NCBI GenBank assembly: GCA_019750465.1
Contig: JAIEOP010000376.1
Location: 1-58,947, forward strand
Source: Acetobacteraceae bacterium
GTDB taxonomy: Bacteria > Pseudomonadota > Alphaproteobacteria > Acetobacterales > Acetobacteraceae
DNA: 58,947 nucleotides
Direction of reading: 5' to 3'
The position numbers and the translations under genes are program-made. Under the pieces are notes generated by a model. The model saw only the letters and a program-made list of their open reading frames with translations. It did no database searches and was not told the DNA's origin. Within the stretch, counting starts at the first letter, position 1. Every line of letters starts with the position of its first letter. Below are positions 1-7,654 of this stretch, one piece after another.

Positions 1-744
1 CTCGGGCGCCTCGACTTCTTCGAGAGCCAGCTCGCCTTCATGGCGGGCTACGGCATCCGCTCGTTCCTGATCGCGCAGTCGCTGAACCAGATCGAACGCG
101 CCTACGGGCCGAACAACGCGATCCTCGACAACTGCCATGTCCGTGTTGCCTTCGCGACGAATGACGAGCGCACGGCGAAGCGCGTCTCCGATGCGCTCGG
201 CACAGCAACGGAGATCCGGGATAGCCGGAACTATGCCGGCCACCGTCTCTCGCCGTGGCTCGGCCACCTGATGGTCAGCCGCCAGGAGACGGCGCGGCCG
301 CTGCTGACGCCCGGCGAGGTGATGCAGCTGCCGCCCACCGAGGAGATCGTGCTGGTCTCCGGATGCCCGCCGATCCGTGCACGGAAGGCGCGCTACTACG
401 AGGATCGGCAGCTGCGCGCACGCGTGGTCGCGCCACCGGGCCCCGCGGCGGCTGCGCAGTGTGCGACTCGTCAGGATGACTGGAGCGCGCTTAAGCTGGT
501 CGCGGGTGAGGCAGCACCATCAGCCGCCGCGACCGACGACGCTGACGGCGGTATCCGCCGGGAGCCGACCCTGCCTGAGCACGAGCAGATCGCGCCCGAG
601 CCAGGACCGCCGCCGGAGAAGGAGTTCGTCTTCGCGGAGGACGAGCAGGACGATGACACCGCGCGCACCCGTGCCCTTGCCGCGCGTGCACGCCGCGTTG
701 CCCGCCAAGCCGCGCTCGACCCTGATGACGGCATTGCCCTCTGA
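1..744 (+). CDS. traG: TraG/VirD4-type conjugative coupling protein, C-terminal part only
   Basis: The reading frame is open from base 1 and its start lies outside the window. The visible 247 residues begin GRLDFFESQLAFMAGYG and continue with the conserved segment IRSFLIAQSLNQIERAYG, which is typical of the C-terminal ATPase part of TraG/VirD4 coupling proteins. These inner-membrane hexamers hand the relaxosome to the type IV secretion channel. The last 100 or so residues are acidic and proline-rich, as often seen in TraG tails. The stop is followed six bases later by the CopG-like gene, the normal order in Trb-type conjugative elements. The Walker motifs would lie upstream of the window. Confidence 0.9.
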   Translation, partial: LGRLDFFESQLAFMAGYGIRSFLIAQSLNQIERAYGPNNAILDNCHVRVAFATNDERTAKRVSDALGTATEIRDSRNYAGHRLSPWLGHLMVSRQETARPLLTPGEVMQLPPTEEIVLVSGCPPIRARKARYYEDRQLRARVVAPPGPAAAAQCATRQDDWSALKLVAGEAAPSAAATDDADGGIRREPTLPEHEQIAPEPGPPPEKEFVFAEDEQDDDTARTRALAARARRVARQAALDPDDGIAL

Positions 745-750
745 CCCCCA

Positions 751-1212
751 ATGCGCACCAAGGCGACCTTTCGGCTGCCGCCCGATCTGATGCGCCGGCT
801 CTCTGACTACGCGACGCGCAAACGCGTCAGCCAAGCGGTCGTGGTCGAGGCTGCGCTCGAGAGCTTTCTGTCACAGGATGGACCCGAGCGGTTGGAGGCG
901 GCGCTGGCACGTCGGCTCGATCGCCTGTCGCGCACCAGCGAACGACTGGAACGCCACGTCACCATCGGCAACGAGGCGCTCGCGCTGTTCGTACGGTTCT
1001 GGCTCACCAGCACGGCGCCAGTTCCCGACGGAATGCAGGCGGCCGCCCAGGCGAAGGGCCGCGAACGTTACGAGGGCTTCGTGGAAGCGCTTGGCCGTCG
1101 GCTGGCAACCGGCAAGGTGCTGGCCGATGACATTCCGCGAGAGTCCGACGCGGATATGCCAAGTGCGAAAGAGGACGACCAATTGCTACGCCCAGGCGCC
1201 CGCGCTTCCTGA
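751..1212 (+). CDS. CopG-like ribbon-helix-helix protein of the conjugation region
   Basis: This is a 153-residue protein with a ribbon-helix-helix start: KATFRLPPDLMRRLSDYA supplies the beta strand and first helix, and the following RKRVSQAVVVEAAL segment the second helix. The rest is helical and charged. A gene of this type and size sits between traG and trbB in many Trb-type ICEs, where it is thought to repress transfer genes. It starts six bases after the traG stop, so it is probably co-transcribed. In a standard element trbB would come next; here cargo follows instead. The target operator cannot be identified from this sequence. Confidence 0.8.
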   Translation: MRTKATFRLPPDLMRRLSDYATRKRVSQAVVVEAALESFLSQDGPERLEAALARRLDRLSRTSERLERHVTIGNEALALFVRFWLTSTAPVPDGMQAAAQAKGRERYEGFVEALGRRLATGKVLADDIPRESDADMPSAKEDDQLLRPGARAS

Positions 1213-1373
1213 TCTCGAAACGCCCGCCACCGCAGCAAGGCCGCGCGCCTTGACCACGCACCCAGCCGACCGCCATTCTGTTGCCAAGGGGCCTTCCGCG
1301 ATCGCCCCGTGAGGCTTCGGCTCAAGTATCGCGTCCAGGCTTCCGTGACCTGCACGGATAGTGAGGGCGTGTC

Positions 1374-2192
1374 ATGCCGAGTCCAGATATCATCACCATT
1401 GCCCAGCTCGTGCGCCTCGCGGGAACCGCCGAGGCGCCCATCATCGTGGACGTCCGAACCGAAGAGGATTTCGCCAAGGATCCACGCAGCCTGCCAGGCG
1501 CGGTCCGTCGCGACTTCAGAACGGTCGCGTCCTGGGTCGGCGATTTCGCCGGCCGCAACGTCGCCGTCGTTTGCCAGCGCGGGCTCAAGCTCAGCCAGGG
1601 CGTCGCGGCCTGGCTCCGCCACGCCGGCACGCCGGCCGAGGCGGTGGAGAGCGGCTTCGAGGGCTGGGTCGCGTCCGGCGGGCTCCTCGTGAAGCCCGAC
1701 CATGTACCGCCGCGCGACGAGCGGGGCCGCACGCTCTGGGTCACCCGCGCGCGACCCAAGGTGGACCGCATCGCCTGCCCCTGGCTGATCCGGCGCTTCG
1801 TCGATCCCTATGCCGTCTTCCTGTTCGTCGCCCCGTCCGAGGTGCAGGCCGTCGCCGAGCGGTTCGGTGCCGCACCGTTCGACATCGAGGGTGTCTTCTG
1901 GAGCCACCGTGGCGAACTCTGCACCTTCGACGTCATGATCGAGGAATTCGGCCTCCGCTCGGACCCGCTGCTGCGCCTCGCCGCGATCGTCCGCGGCGCC
2001 GACACGGCGCGACTCGACCTCGCGCCGGAAGCGGCGGGGCTGCTCGCTGCTTCCCTCGGCCTGTCGCGCATGCACCGTGAAGACCTTGCTCAACTCGACG
2101 CGGCGATGGGCCTCTATGACGCACTCTACCGCTGGGCGCGCGACGCCAACGGCGAAACGCACAACTGGCCGGCGCCGGGAGCCAAAGTATGA
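1374..2192 (+). CDS. chrB: Rhodanese-ChrB fusion, chromate resistance protein
   Basis: The 272-residue protein has two domains. Residues 1-110 form a rhodanese-like domain with IIVDVRTEEDF and a loop VVCQRGLKLS that places the putative active cysteine at position 67. Residues about 120-265 match the ChrB C-terminal domain, with RPKVDRIACPWLIRRFVDP and later TFDVMIEEFGL. ChrB-type proteins accompany ChrA and are associated with chromate-dependent regulation and chromate reduction; which role this fusion has is inference. Its stop overlaps the chrA start by four bases (ATGA), so the two are translationally coupled. It opens the metal-resistance module 160 bases after the copG stop. Confidence 0.85.
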   Translation: MPSPDIITIAQLVRLAGTAEAPIIVDVRTEEDFAKDPRSLPGAVRRDFRTVASWVGDFAGRNVAVVCQRGLKLSQGVAAWLRHAGTPAEAVESGFEGWVASGGLLVKPDHVPPRDERGRTLWVTRARPKVDRIACPWLIRRFVDPYAVFLFVAPSEVQAVAERFGAAPFDIEGVFWSHRGELCTFDVMIEEFGLRSDPLLRLAAIVRGADTARLDLAPEAAGLLAASLGLSRMHREDLAQLDAAMGLYDALYRWARDANGETHNWPAPGAKV

Positions 2193-3580
2193 GCACGACG
2201 GATACGACTGCGGCTGCCGCATCTGCGGAGGCCGCCGCAGCACTTGGCCGGCTGCCCTCCTTCGCCGCGGCGGTGCGCGTATGGCTAAAGATCGGCCTGC
2301 TATCCTTTGGCGGACCGGCCGGGCAGATCGCGCTGCTGCACCGGGAGGTGGTGGATGACCGCCACTGGATAGGGGAGCGTCGGTTCCTCCAGGCCCTGAA
2401 CTTCTGCACGCTGCTGCCGGGGCCGGAAGCGCAGCAGTTGGCGACCTATCTCGGCTGGATCATGCATGGCGTGAAGGGTGGGCTCGCTGCGGGGCTGCTG
2501 TTCATCCTGCCCGGCGCCGCGGTCATGCTGGTGCTGTCGGTGATCTACGCGACGCTCGGCGAGGTTCCGCTGGTCGCCGCGCTGTTCTTCGGGCTGAAAT
2601 GCGCGGTGCTGGTGCTGGTGGTCGAGGCGCTGCTGCGCATCGGGCGCCGTGCCCTGAAGGGCCGCGCCGCCTGGGTGCTCGCGGGTGCAGCCTTCGTCGC
2701 GTTGTTCTTCCTGAACCTGCCTTTTCCGGCCGTCGTCCTGGCCGCCGGCATCATCGGATATCTTGCGCCTAGCTATTTCTCCGCTGGCAGTCACGGCCAA
2801 GCCAAGGGCGATGCGGTGGCGCTGATCGACGCGGTGCTGGCGGCTGACCCGGGGCGGCCGGCGCGGCTGGCTGCTGACGCGCGCAAGGCGGGCATGGTGG
2901 CGCTGGCGCTGTGGCTCGTGCCGGTCGCCGTACTGATGGCGACGGTTGGCGGAACCTATGCCGACATCGCCTGGTTCTTCTCCAAGATGGCGGTGGTGAC
3001 AGTGGGCGGCGCCTACGCAGTGCTGGCCTATGTCGCGCAGGACGCCGTGCAGGCCTATGGCTGGCTGTCGGCAACCGAGATGCTGGCCGGCCTCGGCCTG
3101 GCCGAGACTACGCCCGGGCCACTCATCCTGGTGCTGCAATTCGTGGGCTTCCTGGCCGGCTTCCGCGCGCCGGAGGGGCTGAGTGGGCTTGGCGGCGGCA
3201 TCATCGCCTCCGGGCTCGTGCTGTGGGTGACCTTCGCCCCGTGCTTTGCCTTTGTCTTCCTGGGCGCGCCCGTCATCGAGAAGCTGCAGGACAACAAGGC
3301 CTTGTCGGGCGCCTTGGCCGCCATCACGGCGGCGGTCGTTGGCGTCGTCGCCAACCTCGCCGTCTGGTTTGGCCTGCGCGTGCTGTTTCGTGAGGTGGTG
3401 GACGTTCGGTTCGGCCCGCTGGCGGTCGGCTTGCCGGTGCCGACAAGCCTTGACCTCGCGGCTCTGTCGCTCGCCATCCTGGCGGCAGTTGTGCTGTTTC
3501 GGCTTAAGCAGGGCGTGCTGCGCACGCTTGGCATCACCGCCGCCGCTGGCCTCGTGCTGCATCTGCTGACACTGCTGTGA
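2189..3580 (+). CDS. chrA: Chromate transporter ChrA
   Basis: This 463-residue membrane protein is of the two-domain (long) CHR family. The N-terminal half carries the family signature GLLSFGGPAGQIALLH, then GERRFLQALNFCTLLPGPEAQ. A second CHR repeat begins near residue 230, with FFSKMAVVTVGGAYAVLAYV and TPGPLILVLQFVGF. About ten to twelve hydrophobic segments are visible. CHR proteins export chromate across the inner membrane. The gene overlaps chrB upstream and the YqeB-like gene downstream by four bases each, so these genes form one operon. The length agrees with long-chain ChrA proteins. Confidence 0.95.
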   Translation: MSTTDTTAAAASAEAAAALGRLPSFAAAVRVWLKIGLLSFGGPAGQIALLHREVVDDRHWIGERRFLQALNFCTLLPGPEAQQLATYLGWIMHGVKGGLAAGLLFILPGAAVMLVLSVIYATLGEVPLVAALFFGLKCAVLVLVVEALLRIGRRALKGRAAWVLAGAAFVALFFLNLPFPAVVLAAGIIGYLAPSYFSAGSHGQAKGDAVALIDAVLAADPGRPARLAADARKAGMVALALWLVPVAVLMATVGGTYADIAWFFSKMAVVTVGGAYAVLAYVAQDAVQAYGWLSATEMLAGLGLAETTPGPLILVLQFVGFLAGFRAPEGLSGLGGGIIASGLVLWVTFAPCFAFVFLGAPVIEKLQDNKALSGALAAITAAVVGVVANLAVWFGLRVLFREVVDVRFGPLAVGLPVPTSLDLAALSLAILAAVVLFRLKQGVLRTLGITAAAGLVLHLLTLL

Positions 3581-4383
3581 GTGAAGGCAGCACCGCCGGC
3601 CCTGTTCTCGTGCTCGGGGCTGGCGATGTGGGCTCGGCGGTCGCGCATGCCCTGTTCACGGCCGGCTTCAACGTCGCGCTGCAGGACGGCCCTTCACCGC
3701 CAGCAACGCCACGACGGGGGATGGCCTTCGCCGACGCCTTCTTCGACGAGGAGGCGAGCCTTGCCGGTGTGGTGGCGCGCCGTGCGGACACGCCAGGATC
3801 GCTGCCGGCCATTTGGGCGGCGCACAGCCTCATTCCCTTTCTCACCAGCGAGGTTGAGAAGGCGCTCACGGTTGAGCGTTGGAGCAGGGTGGTGGACGCG
3901 CGCATGCGCAAGCGCGCCATCCCCGAAGATCTGCGGCGGGCGGCGCCGCTGGCGCTTGGGCTGGGTCCAGGCTTCGTGGCCGGCACCAATTGCCATGTCG
4001 CGATCGAGACCAGCTGGGAGGCGTTGGGGAAGGTGGTCGCGGTGGGGGCCACACTGCCGCTGCGGGGGGAACCAAGCCCGATCGGCGGCGCCGGGCGCGA
4101 GCGAACGATCTACGCTGCCGGGGACGGCGTCTTCCGGACCACACATAAGATTGGCGATCACGTCTCGTCTGACCCCGTCGGCACGCTCGGAGGCACGCCC
4201 GTTCCAGCGCCCATGCCCGGGGTGCTGCGCGGACTTGTGCGCGACGGCGTGCGCGTGCGCGCCGGCGCCAAGCTCGTCGAGGTGGATCCGCGGGGTGATC
4301 CCGCGCTCTGCTTCGGCCTGGGGGAACGTCCAAAGCGCATCGCCGCCGCGGTGCTTGGCGTGCTGACGCCCACCACACCATGA
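3577..4383 (+). CDS. YqeB/EF2563-type molybdenum hydroxylase accessory-like protein
   Basis: The 268-residue protein begins with a nucleotide-binding-like loop VLVLGAGDVGSAVAHAL. Its centre carries ALGLGPGFVAGTNCHVAIET and its C-terminal half GVLRGLVRDGVRVRAGAKL followed by EVDPRGD. This layout matches the EF2563/YqeB family found with selenium-dependent molybdenum hydroxylases. No hydroxylase gene is in this window. It starts with GTG in a GTGA overlap with chrA and ends in an ATGA overlap with the MFS gene, so it is embedded in the chromate operon. Its role there is unknown; handling of an oxyanion or a redox cofactor would be speculation. Confidence 0.75.
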   Translation: MSEGSTAGPVLVLGAGDVGSAVAHALFTAGFNVALQDGPSPPATPRRGMAFADAFFDEEASLAGVVARRADTPGSLPAIWAAHSLIPFLTSEVEKALTVERWSRVVDARMRKRAIPEDLRRAAPLALGLGPGFVAGTNCHVAIETSWEALGKVVAVGATLPLRGEPSPIGGAGRERTIYAAGDGVFRTTHKIGDHVSSDPVGTLGGTPVPAPMPGVLRGLVRDGVRVRAGAKLVEVDPRGDPALCFGLGERPKRIAAAVLGVLTPTTP

Positions 4384-5594
4384 CCCCACTTCCGGAGCAC
4401 GAAGCCAGACCCGCCATGCGCCGGATCCTTTGGGCGCGCGGCTTCCGCGATTTCGGTGACGGCTTGGTCGCCGTGCTGCTGCCAGCGTGGTTCCTGGCGC
4501 TGGGCTATGGCGCGGCGGAGATCGGCGCCGTCTCGACCTTGGCGCTACTCGGATCGGCGCTGATGACGCTGGGAGTAGGTCTGGTGGGCGCGCGCGCCGA
4601 CCCGCGTGTGCTGCTGCTGCTAGCCGCCGGGCTGATGACCGCCACAGGCCTCGGCTTCGTCTTCGCGACCGGCCTCGCGATCCTGATGGCTATCGCACTG
4701 GTCGGCACCATCAACCCCTCGGCAGGCAGCGTGAGCATCTTCGCGCCGCTGGAACAGACGATGCTGACGCGAGCAGCATCGGACGGCACGCGCACCGCCG
4801 TTTTCGCGCGCTACAGCTTCGTGGGCTCCTTCGCGGCCGCCGGCGGCGCACTGGCTGCAGGCGGGGCAGATGGCCTCGTCGCACTCGGCCTGGGCGAACT
4901 GACGGCATTTCGTTCTGCCTTCCTGCTCTACGCCGTGCTCGGCGTTGCCTGCTGGCTGGCCTATCGCGCGTTGCCGCGCCTGCCGCCTGAGGTGCGACAG
5001 GCCGCCCATGCACCGCTCGGTCCCTCGCGGGGGATCGTCCTCAAGCTGGCGGCGCTGTTCAGCGTGGACAGCTTCGCCGGCGGCCTTGCCGTTCAGGCGC
5101 TGCTGGCGCTGTGGCTTTTCGAGCGCTTCGACCTATCGCTGGCGCAGGCGGGCCTGTTCTTCTTCTGGACAGGGGTACTCTCTGCCTTCTCGTTCCCGGT
5201 GGCGGCCTGGCTCGCCGGGCGGATCGGGCTGATCAACACCATGGTCTTCACCCACATCCCGTCCAGCCTTTGCCTGATCGCGGCGATGTTTGCGCCTGGC
5301 GTCGAATGGGCGCTGGGGCTTCTGCTGCTCCGCTCGGCGCTGTCGCAGATGGATGTGCCGACACGGACCTCCTACGTCATGGCGGTGGTGACGCCGCCCG
5401 AGCGCACCGCCGCGGCCAGTTTCACGGCTGTGCCGCGCAGCTTGGCGGCTGCGGCAGGCCCGGCGATTGCGGGGGCGATCTTCGCGGCCGGGTGGCAGGC
5501 GACGCCCTTCATCATCTGCGGCGTGCTCAAGATCGGCTATGACCTCGCGCTGCTGTGGGCCTTCCGCCACATCCGCCCCCCGGAGGAGCCATAA
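4380..5594 (+). CDS. MFS transporter of the chromate operon
   Basis: This 404-residue protein has about twelve hydrophobic segments and an MFS-style first loop (ARGFRDFGDGLVAVLLPAWF, then LVGARADPRVLLLL). It overlaps the preceding gene by four bases and is the last gene of the chrB-chrA operon. The substrate cannot be read from the sequence; the context suggests metal or oxyanion efflux. There is no histidine-rich tail, unlike the NreB-like MFS protein at 12605-13948. The start lies in the overlap; an alternative in-frame ATG twelve codons later (MRRILWARG) is possible. Confidence 0.85.
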   Translation: MTPLPEHEARPAMRRILWARGFRDFGDGLVAVLLPAWFLALGYGAAEIGAVSTLALLGSALMTLGVGLVGARADPRVLLLLAAGLMTATGLGFVFATGLAILMAIALVGTINPSAGSVSIFAPLEQTMLTRAASDGTRTAVFARYSFVGSFAAAGGALAAGGADGLVALGLGELTAFRSAFLLYAVLGVACWLAYRALPRLPPEVRQAAHAPLGPSRGIVLKLAALFSVDSFAGGLAVQALLALWLFERFDLSLAQAGLFFFWTGVLSAFSFPVAAWLAGRIGLINTMVFTHIPSSLCLIAAMFAPGVEWALGLLLLRSALSQMDVPTRTSYVMAVVTPPERTAAASFTAVPRSLAAAAGPAIAGAIFAAGWQATPFIICGVLKIGYDLALLWAFRHIRPPEEP

Positions 5595-5649
5595 GCTGCG
5601 GGCGCTGCGCGATGGACAGGCGCGGCGCGCAAATGCTACGCGCCGCAGC

Positions 5650-6084
5650 GTGACATTCCGCGTGGCCCGTCGTGTTCGGCTTGTGCTCGCGGCCCTGATG
5701 CTCCTGACCGGGCTTTTGGGCCAAGTTGGGCATGCCTGGGCGCATGGCGCCGGCTCCGACCCAGCGGGAGCGTGGCTTGCCGCGCTTCAGGCCGAGCGCG
5801 AGTGGCTCGCTAGCAGCGCCGCCGACCCCGCGGACACCTCGGTGCAGATCTTTGGTGCTGAAGGCCGCCATAGCCATGGCGACGGCCCGACGCACCAGCA
5901 TGATGGGCCGGACGGCCTTTTGGCCGACCATGCCCATGGCGTCGCTTTTCTGCTTCCTGCCGTCTCCGGCCTGGTCCACCGGGCCGTCGGTGGATCGCCA
6001 GCCTGGACCTTCACTGCAGGATTGGTCGGGGCGCAATCCGACCACCCCGATCGGCCACCACGGATCGACGCACCGCTCGCCTGA
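5650..6084 (+). CDS. Histidine-rich exported protein upstream of the RND efflux genes
   Basis: The predicted 144-residue product starts with GTG (VTFRVARRVRLVLAALML) and has an uncleaved anchor or signal peptide ending near GHAWAHG. It then carries a histidine-rich stretch, GRHSHGDGPTHQHDGPDG followed by LLADHAHG. Small proteins of this type often stand before heavy-metal RND pumps and may bind metal in the periplasm or act in sensing. It lies 55 bases after the MFS gene and 48 bases before the adaptor gene. The start is uncertain because no ATG with a good ribosome site is in frame. No known family is recognised with confidence. Confidence 0.6.
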   Translation: MTFRVARRVRLVLAALMLLTGLLGQVGHAWAHGAGSDPAGAWLAALQAEREWLASSAADPADTSVQIFGAEGRHSHGDGPTHQHDGPDGLLADHAHGVAFLLPAVSGLVHRAVGGSPAWTFTAGLVGAQSDHPDRPPRIDAPLA

Positions 6085-6132
6085 GCCAACAGCGCTTCCG
6101 CGCTGATCTGCGTCATTTTCCGTGGAGTCCCC

Positions 6133-7644
6133 ATGCCTGATCTGCTCTCGCGCGCCCGTGCCGGGCTGCGCCGCCTTGCCCTGTGTTCCCTCCTGCTTGC
6201 CGCGCCCGCCTTCGCCGGTCCCGGCGGCCCCGACCACCAGCATGGTCCGGAACCCACCGCCACGGCCCTGCCGCAGAGCCCAAGGCTCGTAGCCGTCTCC
6301 GAGGCCTGGCAGCTCGTCGGCATCCTCAAGGGCGGCGCGCTGACGTTCTACCTGGACCGCCAGGAGGACAACGCGCCGGCCGCGGGCGTGACGCTCGACC
6401 TCGATGTCGCTGGCCGCACGGTTCGCGCCGAAGCGCAGCCGGACGGCACTTTCCGCATTCCGGCCGAGGCGCTCGGCACCGGGGAGGTCGAGGTGCTCGC
6501 CACCATCGGCGGCTCGGCGCCGGACCTGCTTGTCGGCACCATCCGCGTCCCTGGCGGCGCGGCCGCACCCGCCGCGGCGCACGGTCACTCGCACGCCCTC
6601 AGTGATTTTCTGCACCGCCGCGTCTCGGTCGAGACGGTGCTCATCGCCCTTGCCGCCACCGGCCTCGGCGCCCTTGCGGTCGGCTTCCTCTTCGGTCGTC
6701 GCCGCGCCGGCGTCGCCGCCCTGGCGCTGACGCTGCTGGCCGCATCACCCGTGGCGGCGGGGCCGGGCGGCCCCGACCACAGCCATGGCCCCGAGACCGC
6801 GACGGCCGAGGACGGCGACGCGCCGCGCCGCCGCGCCGATGGCATGGTCTTCGTGCCGAAGCCGACGCAGCGCCTGCTTGAGCTCCGCACGCGCCGAGTC
6901 GCGCCGGAGGAGACCGCGCGCCGCGTCACCCTGGCCGGCCGCGTGCTGCCGAGCCCGGACGCGCAGGCCGTGGTGCAGCCCGCGACAGCCGGCCGGATCG
7001 TCGCCATCGACGGCGCCCTGCCGCGGCGTGGCCAGGCGGTGCGCGCGGGCGATGCGCTCGCCCTTGTCGTGCCCTTCGCCGCCGCGCCGGGCGACATCAC
7101 CGGCGCCGAGACGCTCCGCGCCCCGGCCGATGGCGTGATCGCGACCGTTGCGCTGGCCCAGGGCCAGACGGTCTCGCCCGGACAGACGCTGCTGGAGATC
7201 CTCGACCCCGCGCGCGTGCGGATCGAGGCCGAGGCCTTCGTGCCGCTGGCGCTGGCACCCGCCGCCGCCGCCAGCATCGAGGCCCGCGGCATGGCGCCGG
7301 TCTCGGCCGCGCTGCTCGGCCGCGCGCCCGCGCTGAACGGCCAGGCCGCGCTGCTCGACTTTGCGCCGCGCGCCGCCGACCACGGCCTCGAGATCGGCCG
7401 CCGCGTGCAGGTGGTGGTCGAACTGCCGGAGCGCCGCACTGCCATCATGCTGCCGCGTGACGCCGTCGTGGTTGCGCCGAACGGCCTAGCCGTGGTGTTC
7501 CGCCACGCCGAGCCCGAGCTGTTCGAGCCGCGCATCGTGCGCTTCGAGCAGTTGGACGCGACCCGCGTCGCGATCCTGGCCGGCATCGAGCCGGGCGAAC
7601 AGGTGCTCGTCCAGGGCGCCCTCCTCGTGAACCAGATCCGCTGA
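6133..7644 (+). CDS. Heavy-metal RND efflux periplasmic adaptor (CzcB/CusB-like)
   Basis: The 503-residue protein has a signal peptide ending around APAFAGPGG, an N-terminal extension of about 200 residues, an internal hydrophobic helix (TVLIALAATGLGALAVGFLF, near residue 175), and then a normal adaptor core from about residue 225. The core shows split lipoyl-like segments (GRIVAIDGALPRRGQAVRAG, later GVIATVALAQGQTVSPGQTL) and a C-terminal membrane-proximal domain. The exported-protein start is effectively repeated: AGPGGPDHQHGPE near residue 29 and AGPGGPDHSHGPE near residue 207, each after a hydrophobic stretch. This suggests fusion of a small metal-binding protein to a complete adaptor. 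The pump gene follows after ten bases. Confidence 0.85.
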   Translation: MPDLLSRARAGLRRLALCSLLLAAPAFAGPGGPDHQHGPEPTATALPQSPRLVAVSEAWQLVGILKGGALTFYLDRQEDNAPAAGVTLDLDVAGRTVRAEAQPDGTFRIPAEALGTGEVEVLATIGGSAPDLLVGTIRVPGGAAAPAAAHGHSHALSDFLHRRVSVETVLIALAATGLGALAVGFLFGRRRAGVAALALTLLAASPVAAGPGGPDHSHGPETATAEDGDAPRRRADGMVFVPKPTQRLLELRTRRVAPEETARRVTLAGRVLPSPDAQAVVQPATAGRIVAIDGALPRRGQAVRAGDALALVVPFAAAPGDITGAETLRAPADGVIATVALAQGQTVSPGQTLLEILDPARVRIEAEAFVPLALAPAAAASIEARGMAPVSAALLGRAPALNGQAALLDFAPRAADHGLEIGRRVQVVVELPERRTAIMLPRDAVVVAPNGLAVVFRHAEPELFEPRIVRFEQLDATRVAILAGIEPGEQVLVQGALLVNQIR

Positions 7645-7654
7645 GGGGCCGCGA

